64,000 nt of DNA from Symbiodinium natans. Its lineage: Eukaryota; Sar; Dinophyceae; Suessiales; Symbiodiniaceae. Shown piece by piece: positions 19,568 to 33,554 of this stretch (positions within the stretch are counted from its first letter, which is position 1; the number at the start of each line of letters is the position of its first letter). Below the pieces are notes generated by a model, which saw only the letters and a program-made list of their open reading frames with translations, made no database searches and was not told where the DNA came from. The DNA lies in the NCBI GenBank assembly GCA_905221605.1, contig CAJNDS010000669.1, forward strand, positions 1 through 64,000, read 5' to 3'. Both the position numbers and the translations under genes were made by a program.

Positions 19568-22500
19568 CGTCGCACTTCTCCAGGTCTACTTATGCTAGTG
19601 GCGCCCAAATTTTGCTGAAAGCCTGACACGGAACGGTATCGTATTTGGAGCGAGTGATAGCTTTGCGGCCTGCGGTCCTAGTCTCCTGTCACGTCTAATG
19701 ATAACGATTATAATAGAACTTGCAGCACTGCAGGCTCTGTGCTTGTAAGAAGTAGCACGGTCGTCGTCCCTCGCTTAGCTACCCAGGAAAGCGCAGCTCA
19801 GTAGGACTTCACAATTTGTTGCGACCCAAGGTCTCGAAGCTTTGGATTTACTGGGGTGGCTTTTGGGGCTCTGTACACATGTAGTTCTTATGGGCTATGT
19901 AGGGACACACGGGAATCGTGGGATTCTGGTCTGACATAGACATGCACGTTCGGTAAAATAACAATTTCAGGCTTCAGGGGTCAGACTTTCCGAAAACAAT
20001 CAAAGCCCGCAATCAGTGTTTAAATTGTATTCGGCGGGACTGCGCCTAGTGACGAGGAGCCTGTAAACGTCCCCCAGTTGTGACTCAACTTGAACATGCA
20101 GTGCACGCAAATGGGTACGGATTTTAACCGCACGTCACCACTCTCTGCAAACCCATACCCCTTAACCTCTACACGGAGAATTTAGTGGAGTCAGTGGGAG
20201 GCTTTTACCATCCCTTAACTTCTTTTTAGGGTGTGCGCAAGGGGTCTCAGAGTACAAACGACAACTCATGCATATCAGCTCGCTGCTGGCCACTCTTCAA
20301 GTCTGCATCACATATCGAAACTCATGCAAGGCACTTTTTGTCCAGCAGGCTTTGACGCTGGGACGATCTCAGACGAAACGCTGGGTAAGTCATTAGCAGA
20401 ACTTGGCATGACGTTGTATTTGTGCGTTCGCATCAGTCACTTTCAGATTCTTTTCCTTTGCTTTTCATTATGTTACCATGGCTCTGTGTTCGCCCATGGG
20501 TTTGCATTACTCAGATTTATTAACTTCCCCAAAGGCCCCTGTACATGTAGTGTAAAATAGAAGCTCTTCACACACGTCAGCACTAGTTACTTGAGCAGGA
20601 TCTCAGAGTGTCACAGCGGCGCAGATTTATTTTTGTTCTGCCCTGACATTCGAGGGATAGCGGCAGATCATCTAAGACCCTTCATGCTGTAGAGAATTCG
20701 AAGGTTTCCATCTCAAGAGCCAACCTGTCATCCTATTCCAGTGTCTGCCAAAGATTCCAGTTGATGGTACAAGTTCTAGTTGGCACAGGATGATACGGCA
20801 ATACTAGAAGGAAGCTTTCTGGCAGGAGGGCCTTCAGGGTCCGGAGCCTGGATTCTGCAACATTTGCCCTCCGTTTTAGCTCTCACCTTTTTCAGGTGTG
20901 TCGTGTCTCACCCAGCACCTGTGCTGCCTTCCCAAATGTTGATGCCCTTCGGGCACTTTTGGGAGTTGGAATACAATCCCTTCTTGCATGAAGCCCCTAG
21001 TTAAGGGGCGTGCATCGGGAAAGGTCATTTTCGGGCCCCGTCAATGGACGGACAGATGCACCCTAAACGAATCGTTGGCCCTGAGTGCCTTTTCTTCTGT
21101 AGCTGCCGCAGCATTGATGCTTGGCATGCATACACCGATGCTCGTTAAAAGCTGCACAGAACAAAGAGCTCACTTCTGATTTCCAACATGCTTATGCTTG
21201 CAACAGGCAGGGCCCCTCGTCAAGAGTGCCGAAAGCCGGTAAACAGAAGCCCCCGGTCATGGGCACTGATAACTCTCTTCCCGCAGCAGGTCCTTAATGG
21301 ACAATGACCTGCAGCAGGCGGATATGTGCAGATGACCTTGTATACAGGCTTGTTCAATGTTGTTCCTTGTCGATCTGCAGCGTTCTGGGATTTTTTTGTG
21401 TCTTCGAGTTGTGGTCTGTCGCCTTGGCAGACTGTGCTTGGTGCTTGGTCAAGGGCCTAAGATGGCCTTCGGTTTGGGGCGCTCTGTGAACGCCCAAGCT
21501 TGCATGGCTCGCTGGCACGAACTCGCTCAACTCAGAATATTTGGCACGCTGCTGTTTTGTTTAAGAGTCTTAAGAGAGTCTAAGCAGGTAGGAGTAGTCC
21601 TGAATTTCGCCGTATATACAGTAGCTAGTTCCGAGACCCTGTACGTCAACAGATGCGTATCCTGGAGCCCAGACCTTGTTCAAGTGCTTCAGGGTGCAGA
21701 AACCCTGAAACGCTCAAGGTTGAAGCGGTTAAACCCTAAACCTAAACTTCAAAAACCGCACCATGAAGTCCCATCTCAGCCCAAACCTTCTCGGGACGAG
21801 CCCGGATGGTCTCGCAGATCTCCATTGCACAGACTGCAGGGCCTCGGATAGGGTTGAGGGTTCAGGGTTTAACGTCGCAGTTCACTGCAGCGCTTCGTTG
21901 CGTGGCATCTTGTTTGGGAATCAAGGAATATTCAAGGTCACAAAAGGTCACAAGGTTTAGGGCGCTTATGGAGTGCTTATGGCTTATGGTGCTTGTTGCT
22001 TGAGAGTTCCTAATTTCGGTCCCGAGTGGGGCTTCAAATCTGACCCTCTGAGCCCAGACCGGAACATCGGTCGTTTCCTTCACAAATGCAAGTCAAGGGT
22101 CGCCCCGTCAAGAATCGCCAAGCTTTATCAATTCTGTGCCGGAAAGTCTCGGCAAACCCAAACAGATGTTGCTGCTGTTGCTATCGCTGTTGACCCAGAA
22201 TCTCCCCCATCCGAGGACGGAACAAGTTCGGACCTCACCGGGTCTCGCTACTTCCTGGGCAGCCTGCAGCCGGGAACAAGCTCTCTTGTTTCAGTGGTGG
22301 CTTTACCCCACTCGTAGGTTAAGCCATTCTGGGTTCAGGGACGATGGGGGTTGCAGCCCAAGATTCCATGGGAGCTGCTTGCGGCTCAAAGCGTTTGATT
22401 TTCCCCGCCATTCTCGTGGTGTCACTGAGGATCTAATTGGCGGCCTATGGATGCTCGCGCAAGAGCACGCTGGAACCGCCACGGCCGGTGATGAGTTGTA

Positions 22501-22860
22501 TTGGGGCATCTAGATTTCTGATTGTGGAGCGGCAGACCCCTTTGCGCAATGGCCCTGCGGGGAAGGGGGTTCGTCAAGGAGCCAGGGCATGACACGGAAC
22601 TACACGGACACATCTTCGAGGTGGCGTGAGACATGGGAGCTGTTGGCGGGCTCCAATGGTTAGTGGCATGATAGCCGTGCAGGGAACACATGTTGCATCC
22701 AAACCAGCAAGGCTCGCTGGTTGCTATTTTGCCTCGAGCGTGGCATTCAGCCGAATGGGCATCTGCTTTCGGCCAAGATGGTCAGTGGATGGCACGTTTT
22801 ATACCTTGTGCTCAATCTAGAGTCTGCAAATATGTCTGATGTGTTCTGAGCGCAATTGCA
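19568..22860. other. No gene recognised; upstream region of the repeat-protein gene
   Basis: Minus-strand transcription of the secreted protein would start in this region, but no TATA-like or other promoter element stands out. Only short frames occur. CCCTAAA-like words appear at 21725-21760 and TTTAGGG-like words at 21850-21880. Confidence 0.45.
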
Positions 22861-22885
22861 CCGATTTTCAGGGATGTGGTGTTTG

Positions 22886-23145
22886 CAAAAGATTCGGCTT
22901 GGGCCGCCCTTTGCTGGGGTGCTTCTTTTTGGGATGCGGAGAGAACAGCAGCAACTGCGATCAAAGTGGAAGGTGCAACATACACCAACCTCTGCCACCG
23001 TGTCGCATCGACTCCTTCCAGGCGGTCGACATTCACACGTTTGTTGGCAACTGCACCGGGCTGCATGGGCTCGGCGATCTCGCTGTATGCAATGCTGGCG
23101 AAAGAGTCGCCGGATTCAGTTTGGGTTGCCCTTTGCTGGAGGAGA
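22886..23145. repeat. Degenerate duplication, about 225 bp apart
   Basis: GATTCGGCTTGGGCCGCCCTTTGCTGG near 22889 resembles GATTCAGTTTGGGTTGCCCTTTGCTGG near 23114. Several frames on both strands are open over this interval, up to 155 codons, so a decayed repeated gene segment is possible. I could not decide on a coding strand. Confidence 0.4.
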
Positions 23146-23249
23146 GTGGATGGAACGTTGGCGCGGCCGTGCTCCATGCGAATCTGGTGCCCCTCTGCAA
23201 CCACCGATGGCCTCTGATGGTGTCCTTCTGAAGGTGCCATGTGCTCTGG

Positions 23250-25640
23250 GTCAGCAGATGTCAGCAGAGATCATGGCTTGCTTTCGTGCTCACGGAGTCT
23301 TTCTGGGTCTCTTCTGATGCAACGTTGTTTGGCCTTGCTCTCGTGAATGATTTGCTGGTGGTTTTGGTGAGGAGAAAGCTTTTTCGGACCGAAGGTGCGG
23401 CCTGGTAAACCTTCTCATGTCCCCGTTTCTCTATCATCTTGGCTCGTAGGAGGTTTCCTGGCAGATTTCTACTCTGCCTGCGAGTGCATACTGTTCTAGA
23501 GGGCGTGGCTGCAGACAGCTTTTGAGCTATGCGGCACCGCTTTCATCTGCGGGCTCGCTCCTCCTTTCGAATTCGCATGCTAGACGTACGCCCAATTCGG
23601 ACTCAAGAAGAAACAAGTCTGCCAAAATGCTCCGGTACAAGGATGCGGTGCTGTTTCAGAACTGTAAAGGATCCAGCTCTCTGGGTTGAAGATGCGTTCC
23701 CTTGGCCACAAGAGGAATTGACTTCAGGTGATTCGATGCCTTCACTCTTGTGGGCTCTCACACGTTCAAGCCAAGATCTTGGCTTTGTAGCTCTGTAGGT
23801 GGTCAGAACTGGGAGATTTAGATCCCATGGTACAACATTTTCGGCAAATCTGCCCCGGCTTTTTGTGCACGTAGGAACACATAGGAACACTCCGTGACTC
23901 CGTCTACGGTTCGCAGCACCAAGCTTCCTCATGCGGCATGGCTTTAGAACAGATGCGCAGGTTGAGGATTCTCATGTGGCAACGACAATCCAATCTCAGC
24001 CGCCAGCCAGCATCATCGGGATGCGGTGGCCCGGGAAGAGCACCGCAACCGACCTTCTCAACTTGTTGACTGTTTTGGGGCACTTCTAACTTCAGGCTCA
24101 TTCCTAGACGGTCAAGAAGAACCGGTGCTTATCCGTTCCGAGAGCTGCACCGTCTTCAGAAAACAAGATCAAGCTAGAAACTCAAGAACAAACCGACCGA
24201 AGGACGAAAGCTGCCTGCTGCCGATGCATCGGCCCCGCCCATCATGTCCTGGATGTCGTTCCCCCCCGCCCTCCACTTAGTCCGCCCCCTCCACCACCAG
24301 ATGCCCGATCTCACGCCCCTGGCTTTCATGTCGTCCATCAAGCCCCCATCATGACTCATGCCCCCGATCTCGGGCCTTGGCTTTTCTAGACCATCATGCA
24401 CCCTTGGCTTTTATGTCGATCTCGTGGCCCCTGCCCCGCCGGCCATGCCCCGCCGGCCATGCCCCGCCGGCCATGCCCCCGTCACGCCCCGATCTCGGGC
24501 CCCTTCGTTTTCGTTAACAAATGATCCTCCAATATTACCTGGACAAGCTGAACGGCCCAGGCAGCTTCGGCTCACGGACTGAAACCTTACATTTTGAAGC
24601 AGGACCTCACATGTGACCCTGCAGGGACCCTCAAAAAACCATGGCATCTGTGTGTCCGGGTTCAATGACAGCATCTCAGATGTAAATCAGCCACGGTTGC
24701 TTTGCGATACCCTGGCACCGAAGCAAAGGAGACAGGAAAAACGACAGAAGAAGTGTATGGGGCAGTGCACTCCGTACAGGCGGGAAAACGGACTCAACGG
24801 GGGTGAAGTGCACAAACAAGCAGACTTTGTCGGGAGTTGACCACCCACGCAGCCGGAGGCAGTTGGCAAATTAAGGAGCCTGTCAAACGACAGACAGCCA
24901 CACTCACCTATGCACTCAAAAGCAGTTGTGGCATCCACAGTTTCTAAGGCTTCGCCAGTAGAATCAATGCTAACACGGACGAGGATTCGGGCAACGAGCC
25001 CAGCAAGATGTCAGACAGAAAAAGTAAGGCGCCACAAAGTGGTGCCGCCAGGCACAGGGGCACCGAGCTCGGTTTACGTTTGAGAGTGTTAGGACTTAGG
25101 GCTTGAATGATTCGGTTTTCGGCATTTGCTTCTGAGTGTCGTTGACTCTGAGACTGTCAGGCTTTTCTGACGGACTATCCCCTTGCACTGGTCTCTTCTT
25201 CACTTGATACAGCCTTGGGGTAGATCTTTAGGCCAGTTGTAAAGGTTAAAAAGAACGCAGGATTCGCAAGAAACGAACGACCCCCATAAAGTAAACCATG
25301 ATCCATATTCGAGAATCTTGCGATCTAATTCTTTGTGCTTTGAATCTGAAGTAAGTCCCTGGTTTATTTTCTATAACTCACTCGTAACAGGAATGAAAGA
25401 GATAAGAGAGAGAGAGAGAGATAAGGCAACACAAAGCCTAAACCCTGCACTAGCAGCTTTACCAGCGGCTTAAACCCACCTCATCGCGACCCTGGGACTG
25501 AGGACCATGCTTGCCGCCGTCGTCTGCATCTGTAGGGCCAGCGACCTTGCTGAAAGTCTTACGCGCCTCTGCGCAGTACAGTGTTCGGGTCCTGTAGGGT
25601 TCAGGAGACGTGCTTCAACATTCTCAACACTCCCAACTGA
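23250..25640. other. No gene recognised
   Basis: Short frames only. A simple GA run lies at about 25407-25421. Confidence 0.45.
24435..24480. repeat. 14-bp GC-rich minisatellite
   Basis: CCCCGCCGGCCATG is repeated three times in tandem. The flanks on both sides repeat CGATCTCGGGCC-like and TGGCTTTTATGTC-like phrases, suggesting an older, larger degenerate array from about 24300 to 24510. Confidence 0.75.
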
Positions 25641-25645
25641 AGCTG

Positions 25646-25864
25646 CTAACGCACTTCTGAAAGCATGAGCAGCTTGACGACTCTATGTTGGACCCGCCCC
25701 ACCCCCAAAGGGCTCAGGTGTTTCTGCAGATGTATCCAGTCCCTCGGCCGGTCCCCGAACTGGATCAAGGAAGGTGCGCTAGCAAAGAGGGAGCTTCCGA
25801 TCATCGGCTGGTAAAGGAATCTCCAGGGCTCCATGGCTAACACTGGCCAGCACGTGCAGTCCAC
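25646..25864 (-). CDS. Exon-like open segment, unrecognised
   Basis: Minus-strand frame with MEPWRFLYQPMIGSSLFASA and PSLIQFGDRPRDWIHLQKHL, an ordinary non-repetitive protein-like sequence of about 70 codons. No family was recognised and no partner exons were identified. Confidence 0.25.
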   Translation of the reverse strand: MDCTCWPVLAMEPWRFLYQPMIGSSLFASAPSLIQFGDRPRDWIHLQKHLSPLGVGRVQHRVVKLLMLSEVR

Positions 25865-26898
25865 ATGTTCCCAACTTTCATGTCGCGATTGCGGTGCTGC
25901 ATGGTGCAGTCATTGCTGCCCAGTGTCGACACAGGTCATGCCAGGTGCAAGCCTGCCAAGGACAGAAGCGGACCAACACAACTTCACGCACTTCCTGAAG
26001 CCCCCAAGTCCTGATCTATGAGAAGCCTGCACATCCCAGAACCTGACCTTGTCCGTCTCCCACTAAAACCAAACCACACCGACCACACCCCCAAGTCTTG
26101 AAATCTCGGGAAAACAGCCAAACAGTGTTGCCGGCCTCTAAGCCCAAAGGGCTGTGCTGCTCTTTAGTTTCCGGACAGGTTCCCCAGGCTTGCTCAGAGA
26201 TGTGTTGGAGTGGCCGTTTCTTAGAAAGCCCCTGAAAGTGCAAACCTGACGCTGGATGCCAAAAGACCTGAGTATCGACAAACTTAATCCTCAGACCTCC
26301 CAAATCCTCGAAAACCAGCAGCCCCTACACCACTGACCTGACCTGCGTCCGTCTTCGAGCTCCTTTGTCGTGCCCAGGTAGACGAGGCTTTCGCCCAGGG
26401 TCCAGCCTCGAAAACTCAGGGCCATTTTCTGAAAACCTTATAAGGATCTGAAAGGTCAGCTAGAATGACGGATTCCATGCTCTGACAGAGTCACTATGGT
26501 CAGGTGCCTGGATTGTGAAAGGCTGTTGAGAGGGTGCTGTACGTGGCGCAGGACCACAAACTTGTGGGCAATCAGATTGTGGCTTCTTAATACTGCCATG
26601 GTATTGGTTGTCGTGCAGCGCGCGACTCAGTCGAAAGATTCCACAATCTTGAAGGGCAACAGCTGCGAAACTCGAAACCTTGAACGTCCAAAAACGTTGG
26701 GTTTTCATTGCCCAGAAGACGCGCCTCCTGGCAACATGGCTGGTGGAGCTTGGCTCGCCAGCCTCAGGCAAGACTTGTAGAGACTTGTGAGGACTTTCCC
26801 ACTTTCGGAATTCAGGCTTCTAGGAAAACTGCTCAGCTAAGTTTCTGGGGTGGCTCAGAGTTTGATCAACAACCCCGAAACGTGCCGGTAAACCACAC

Positions 26899-27172
<274 letters not shown>

Positions 27173-27294
27173 CACTTGTGCATATCTCCACGCCAAGTCT
27201 CAATTCCTTCCACCTGAGATTCACCTTCTTTTATCCTGTCAATTAGAACCTCGCACTCACTCAGAAAACAGTCTGCAGGTACGTTTACACCCCT

Positions 27295-27351
27295 CCCTGG
27301 GGGCGTCTTCGTTGGCCAGCGACCCCCAGGGCCCCAGGGAGGGCGCTGGCC
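27295..27351. other. Two overlapping GC-rich inverted repeats
   Basis: CCCTGGGGGCG (27295-27305) can pair with CGACCCCCAGGG (27320-27331, one bulge). GGCCAGCG (27314-27321) can pair with CGCTGGCC (27344-27351). The two stems overlap, so only one can form at a time. Confidence 0.5.
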
Positions 27352-27421
27352 CCCTGCTTCAAATCTAGCTTTCAAAACGGACCTTGCTCAACAGCGATTG
27401 ATTCCCTTGGTGACAGGGTTG

Positions 27422-27945
27422 GCACACACACACACCTACCTCACACACCCACGCGCCCACGCACCCACCCACCCACCCACCCACGCACACACGCACAACG
27501 CACAACGCACAACGCACAACACACAACACACAGCACACAGCACGCAGCACGCAGCACCCAACACAACAACCAACACGACACGACACGACACGACACGACA
27601 CGACACGACACGACACGACACGACACGACACGACACGACACGACACGACACGACACGACACGACACACCAGATCACATCACAACGCAACACAACACCACA
27701 CCGTACCACACCATACCACACCATCCCACACCATACGACATACCACATGCCACATGCCACATGCCACATACCACACCATACCACTTACCACACCATACCA
27801 CACACCACACCACACACCACACCCCACACCACCCCCCCCCCCCCACAACACACATCACGACACACCACACACCCCACCACAACACACATTGCGACACAAC
27901 ACACATCACAACACAACGCACATCACAATGCAACGCAAACATGGG
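27422..27945. repeat. Compound CA-rich and ACGAC satellite array
   Basis: Successive short arrays: CA repeats, CCCA repeats, CACAACG repeats, a pure five-base CACGA array at about 27574-27668, then CACACCATAC and CACATGC units and a short C run. All share the AC backbone, as if derived from one drifting microsatellite. Confidence 0.9.
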
Positions 27946-30900
27946 TTCTTTGAAGCTACAGCTGGTGCCGTCGTCAGGCTTTTGTGAGCCTTGCTGACGG
28001 GCAGCCTTTGCTTTTGTCTCCTCATGCAGGCCGCAAAGCACAACCCATCTCCAAACCTGGACCTCCCTGGTCAAAAGGTCAAAAGCTTCATGCTAGTGTC
28101 ACTAGGATGCCCGGCGACGCCGCAAAGCAAGCCACCGGCTGGCTTATGCCCGTGAACTTCACAGCCTGGCGTGCATGTGCTGTGTCTGAATGGGCATCTC
28201 TCCGCCTCCGCTGTGCTGCTGTGCTTCGTTGCGCTTGCAATGCTCATGTGCTTCGTCTTCCCGACCCATACTGAAGTCTGCGAAGCTATTGCCGACACTA
28301 CCCGTACTGACGAAAGCACCAACGTGCAGCGGACGAGTGGTCACGATACGCGGAAAAGTGGCCTCCATGCATGTACTAGAGCCGGTACTAGAAATCGTCG
28401 ACTTTTGAAGGGGATGCGAAACGTCTTGGAAACATCCAGCAACTGCCTGCCACATGTGAACAATGCAATCCAGTGCAGTGCGATGGTTGCCGAGTGACAG
28501 GGATCTTGTTGCTGCCGCAGACGCAACCAACTTAAAAAAGAGTGCCCTTATGTTTGATGTCCTTTGTGCATGTACTGTGCTTTGCCATGCGCCTGTTGCA
28601 GAAGTATGTCAGTATATGCCAGTATAGAAGGGGCAGAATCATTCCCATCATGCTGATTGGAGGCATTGAGGTATCGAACCCAGCCGGGCACTCCACTCGT
28701 TTGTCGTCGTTGCCATCCTGGACATTCGCGGGCCTCAGGAGCAGACTTGGAAAATTTGAAAAGCGAGGCGAAGGCTTCATCCTGGGGTGTTCTGTGGAGC
28801 CGAGTGGGCTCCTTCTCCCAAAGATCTTGCCCATGCCTTGCCCCCCCACACACTCCAGATCCCACTGCTATTCGCGGCTGGGGGGCTCGTCTTTTCTGGT
28901 CAAATTCCAAAACGCTTCTACAGCAGAAATCCATATAGCAGGTTGATTTGACGAGTGGGGCCAAAAAAGAGTCGCATCTTAGCGCGCTGTCTGAAACTGC
29001 TGGTTCTATATCGTTTCTGAAACACGGCCTTTGGGTTCTCAGAGTCTGACTTTTTGGGGCTCAATTGGCGTTTGCTTGGTGGTCTTTCTACTCAGCTATA
29101 TACTCATCATCACTATCAACCGGCCTGAAGATGCCTGAAGTGTGAGATCACCAGTTCCCATCTGCTAAACAACGTCAAATGGCCGTTGCATGTTTGGTGG
29201 TTTCATGCACAGCTCTTACCTCAAACCCTAAGGCCTGAATGCTAAATTCGCCCTCGTGAAGCCTTAAGCACAGGTGCCCAGTAACTTCACCTTCTGCTCC
29301 ATACTGCAGCCATTCCCCGGCTGGAAGCTGCCTGGGGTAGCGGTAGGGCCTTTAGGGGTCCAGGCTTTGAGGTTTTTTGGGTTGCGGGCAGCTTTTGGCC
29401 TGGTTCGGGCGCAGGTTAGAGTTGCTGCGACAGGAGAAGTTTCTAAAACAAGCCCTCGTCGGCCTTGTGGGGTGGGTCAAGAGTCAAAACTGTGATGGTC
29501 AACACCACAAGGCCGGCCTCGAGCAAACAGCCTCCTAATTCAGCTCAACAACATCTGAAGTTCCCTCAGCAAGGCGAACGGAAGCCCCTGTTCATCTCTG
29601 GTGTTGGGGCCAAGGCTGATTGGGGGCGCTGAAGTACACAAAGCTTCCTTCCTGTGCAGGGCTTTCAGGTCGCCTATCCAACTAACGTCGGCCGGGATAT
29701 GGTCTGAGTTTGTGCTGGTCAAGGCCAGTTTGTATTGCATGCTAGAGCTGCTTGAGCCAGCTTCATCGGTTCGATTTAAACCAGCACCTCCAATGGCTTC
29801 AACTCAATGGCTGAGAGTGCCGTGCCCTGTAAGCCCTCTCAAAGCTGCTTCGTACGTCGTAAGCGATGGCTCTTTAACTCAATCGCTTCAATCCATGCCT
29901 TGTGCCCGCCCGGAAGGATGACTTTCGAAGCGCAGCCCTTGGCAGGGACTAGCAGCTCAGAATTTCAGGTGCTTGGGATTCCTCTTTCTCTGGCGTCTTG
30001 CTGCTGGAAACCCTCAGCCCCTTCAGGTGCTCAGTCTCAACTGCTCACAAGACTTCTCAGTAGCCCTCAACAACCCAAACTTGACCCGAGCGCCTGCCCC
30101 ATGGCATCCCATGGCTCAAAGTCCCAGCGTGGCCCCATGCACTCCCAAAATGTCGCGGTTTGGAGAGCTTGCTGGGAGGGAGGGGTGGGACTGGGGTAGA
30201 GGCTCATATGGATTTCCAGTCAAGTTCCAGTGTTTTCAGATTCGAGGTCCATCACGGAGTTCTGGATGACGGACAGCTCCAAACTTGGAGCTGTCAAGTC
30301 TCTTTAAACGGGTGCCCAACATGGTCACAAATTTAATTCCAGACCAGGACCAAAGGATACCAAAGGCTTTCAGGCTCTTGGAGTCCTCGCGGTACATCCT
30401 TTAGAGTTCGGATTTGGGAAGGTCCAGGCGTAGGATGGGATTGACAGCAGGGCTTTCAGCTTGCAAGGTTGGGACACGGCAAGGCACTTGATGTGAGAAC
30501 CCAGCAATCGTACATCCGTCGCCACCAGCATCCTTCAGCAGAGACTGACCACCGAAATCCAATCTGGGCTAGTCAGAATCTAGTCAGGCTAGTCTCAAGA
30601 TGCCCTGAAAACTACTCCACGGAGAGCTTGGAGAGCAGGTACAAAATGCCTGACAATTATTTTCGTCCGGTCGGCCCGAGGGATTGTGTGCGGATCTGGT
30701 CCGGCCACTGGGCTTGACCTTCTGATCAGGAGGCACCTTGACATCCCAAACACCGAGGCAGACGACCAGTACCGTTGTAGGTTAAAAGCACCAAAGGAAT
30801 GCACAAACCTAAACCAAACCTAAATTAAACCTCTCTACAAACTTCTCCCTCCCCGCTTTTGAGTGGGCTGTGAGAGGCTGAAGAGCCTCAAGGCACTCTT

Positions 30901-32640
30901 GTAGCTGCGGATGTAGTAAAGAAGAAGAACAAAAGACTTCTGAGCCCTCTGCCTCGGGTTTAGGCGAAGGGGTTCCTGTTCTGGGGAACCATGCTGCCTC
31001 CTTTGGGCTCAGGGGAATTCTGTAGACTTGAGCCCCATGGAGAACCCAAAATCAAACGACCCCAAAAGAGCATTCAAGAATTTGTCCTGCTTGCTCAACC
31101 TGAAAGAAACCTCTAAATTTCAAAGCGAAAGCTTCGACTGCAAGGAGTTGAAAGGGCTTGCAGGATTGTACTTCAGCAGCCGGGCCGGACAGGGGTGTTG
31201 GCTTTGGGGGTTCAAGGGGTTCCAACAGTGATCGGCTTGGTGCATGGGGGTCCCAGGATGGTCCCTGGACCATTGTGGACCGCACGTTTCCGGCAAAGGG
31301 TTGGATCCAAATGGAGGGGGGGCGGGACCCTTGGACGCCCAACGTCTATTCAACTCCGCGCGTGCTCGTTGTTTCTTGCTCCCGAAAAACTTTCTGGCGT
31401 TGGCTTCTCGTTTGATGCTTCAATCCGGCGTGCTCTCGGATCGCGTCCTGACGGAAGATGAGGACGCGGAGAAGGTCAACGGAGGGTTGAACGGAATGGT
31501 TTTTGACGGGGAAGCCATAAGGAAATGGTCAAGCGGAAGGTCGGAACATTTTGACTGGAGAGGGGCGTGGAGTGGGGGGGACCATTGGGGGGGGGCCCGA
31601 CGCGCGATTGACCAAGGACGGAGGGCTAGGGAGCGAGATAGCCCGTTCTCGGGCGGGGAGCGGGTTGTGCTTGGACAGGGGTTCAAAGTGCGATGCCAAG
31701 TTGACAGGGGGGAGGCGTGGACACTCTGCGGCACGGCCTCCGCTAGGGTCCTTGGATTTAGATTTTGCCTTGGCAGTGTCGTTTTGGGGGACCTGCAAAA
31801 ACGTCCGGTGTTCTAGACGCCTCTCGGCAGGAAGCCGAGGCGAAAGCTCCGGAATCCATGATGTTGCGAAGGCACTGCTGATTGACAAAAAAGATCCTCA
31901 ATCTTTGTAACAGTGTTCGACTGTTGAATATCCGAAAAATAGGATTGCGTCGGATTCTGTGGCCCCGAAATTCCTTCCGGCTTTTTGTTTGTCAAGCTCG
32001 GTTTCTAAGGGGTTTTGAATACATCATTACTCCCTGAAGAAAACATAAGCAAATACACAACTGAAGAAATCGGAGCTACTGGTCTTCTTTGAAATGCAGC
32101 ACTTGCAAATAAAGTGCAGATTTGCAAAGCAGACAAAAAAGCTAGAAGCCAAACGGGCCTACACGACTGAGTCCCATAGTTCTACATTGTACATATGACT
32201 GCAGTGGCTGGATCTCTGCCGATAACTGCTGCGTTGGGCTGAGAGCTCCGGAGATCTAGGTTTAAGGTTTTGACTGCGGTTTGCGTGCCTCAGCTGTTGT
32301 CGCGATCCGGGCTGGACATGTCGTCAGCTTACAGTATCACTTTAGGATTCCGTGACGTTGGGCACTAGCCCGACATCAAGCCCAAAAGAGACAGGACGAA
32401 TCCTTGTTCTGTCGTGGACGAGCGGAAGATGGACAACAACGAGTCTAGGGTCTAGAGGCAAGTTGAGTCTGTACGAGCATGACAGGACAGGTCTTTTGGC
32501 TACTCGCACATAATGATTGTGCTTCACCCACTCGTCCGTGTGAGCTACTGTACAGAAATAGAATATTGCAGAGCGGCACCGGGATCATGTGTTCATTTTC
32601 GGGTTTGTCCGGATGTACAATTCCCAAAAACGAACCATGA
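27946..32640. other. No confidently recognised gene
   Basis: Many short frames on both strands. The longest (31244-31816, plus, 190 codons) runs through Gly/Arg-rich GC-rich sequence and shows no domain. Small CCCTAA/TTTAGGG words occur at 29225 and 30805-30825. Confidence 0.4.
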
Positions 32641-32649
32641 AGCACCGTG

Positions 32650-32853
32650 CTGTGACACTCTGTTGCCGCCCAAGCTGTCTGCTTCTTTCCAGCCTCGGCC
32701 TTCTTGTGACGTGCCACTGCGCAGCGGACGGCAAAGGAGGCCACAGCTAAATTCAGCGAGCTTTTCCTGCCCCCTCAAATCGGTAGGAACCTGGGCAGGC
32801 CTGCTTTCCAAAATCTGCAGCGCCTCGTAGAGCAATTCGTCAGAGAGCTCGAC
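32650..32853 (-). CDS. Exon-like segments, unrecognised gene
   Basis: From about 32853 downwards the minus strand reads ELSDELLYEALQILESRPAQ, then a second frame reads VASFAVRCAVARHKKAEAGK. The change of frame could be explained by a short intron between CCCAG|GTTC and TTTAG|CTG. Both halves look like helical soluble protein. No family was recognised. Confidence 0.3.
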
Positions 32854-33554
32854 TCAGTTAAACAACCGCATTCCTTTCGGTGCTGCGCCTGACTACATTC
32901 TCGCCATACTTCACGGTGCTCTACCTTATGTCTCGCTCTACTTCCGGCACACGTTGCTGAACTCTGTCGAACCATCTAGAGCAGTTGGACGAAACGGGGT
33001 GCAAGCAACAGCGTCATTCCGAGCAAGACAGTGGCAAGAGGCTGGAGGACAAAAGGCTCAGGGGTAACTCATATTGCTATGTGTGACACAAGCCTTGAGC
33101 TCTCTACGAAGAGCTCCACAGGTCAGCTGCTGCTTGTGCTTTTTCTCGCTGTGGGAGGCGTACTCAACGCGAAGGGCTATACCATTCCATCAAAGCATGT
33201 TCAAGGAATTACTCCGCCTTTATCGCCATTGAGATTATGCCATCAGAAGAGAGTGCAATAAGTACTTAATGTCGAAGCAGCTGCATGAAATGAAGTTTAA
33301 AGGCGGGGCTTTGGGGTTGAACGAGGCCATGCGGAACACCACCAGAAATATCAACAAAGGCAAAGGCATGAATTCTAAGATTGATACGTCTACGACAATC
33401 CAACCCAGGGCTGGGGTGCTCATTGCACCCCCCGCCCCACCCCCCGTTGTTGAATAATGCCACTCTTGCAGCAAGCACTCCAGCACATTCCTGGCGCTGA
33501 GAAGCGGGGCTGGTTCTGCTGTGGAACACGATCTGAGGGCAATGCTAGAGCTTG

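Noticed and set aside
17750-19618. 622- and 543-codon plus-strand frames as genes
   Set aside because: Antisense to a gene with signal peptide and silent differences between repeats; neither plus frame has a signal peptide or recognisable domain.
31244-31816. 190-codon plus frame
   Set aside because: Opposite-strand frames are also open, composition is Gly/Arg-rich from GC-rich DNA, and no motif is recognised.
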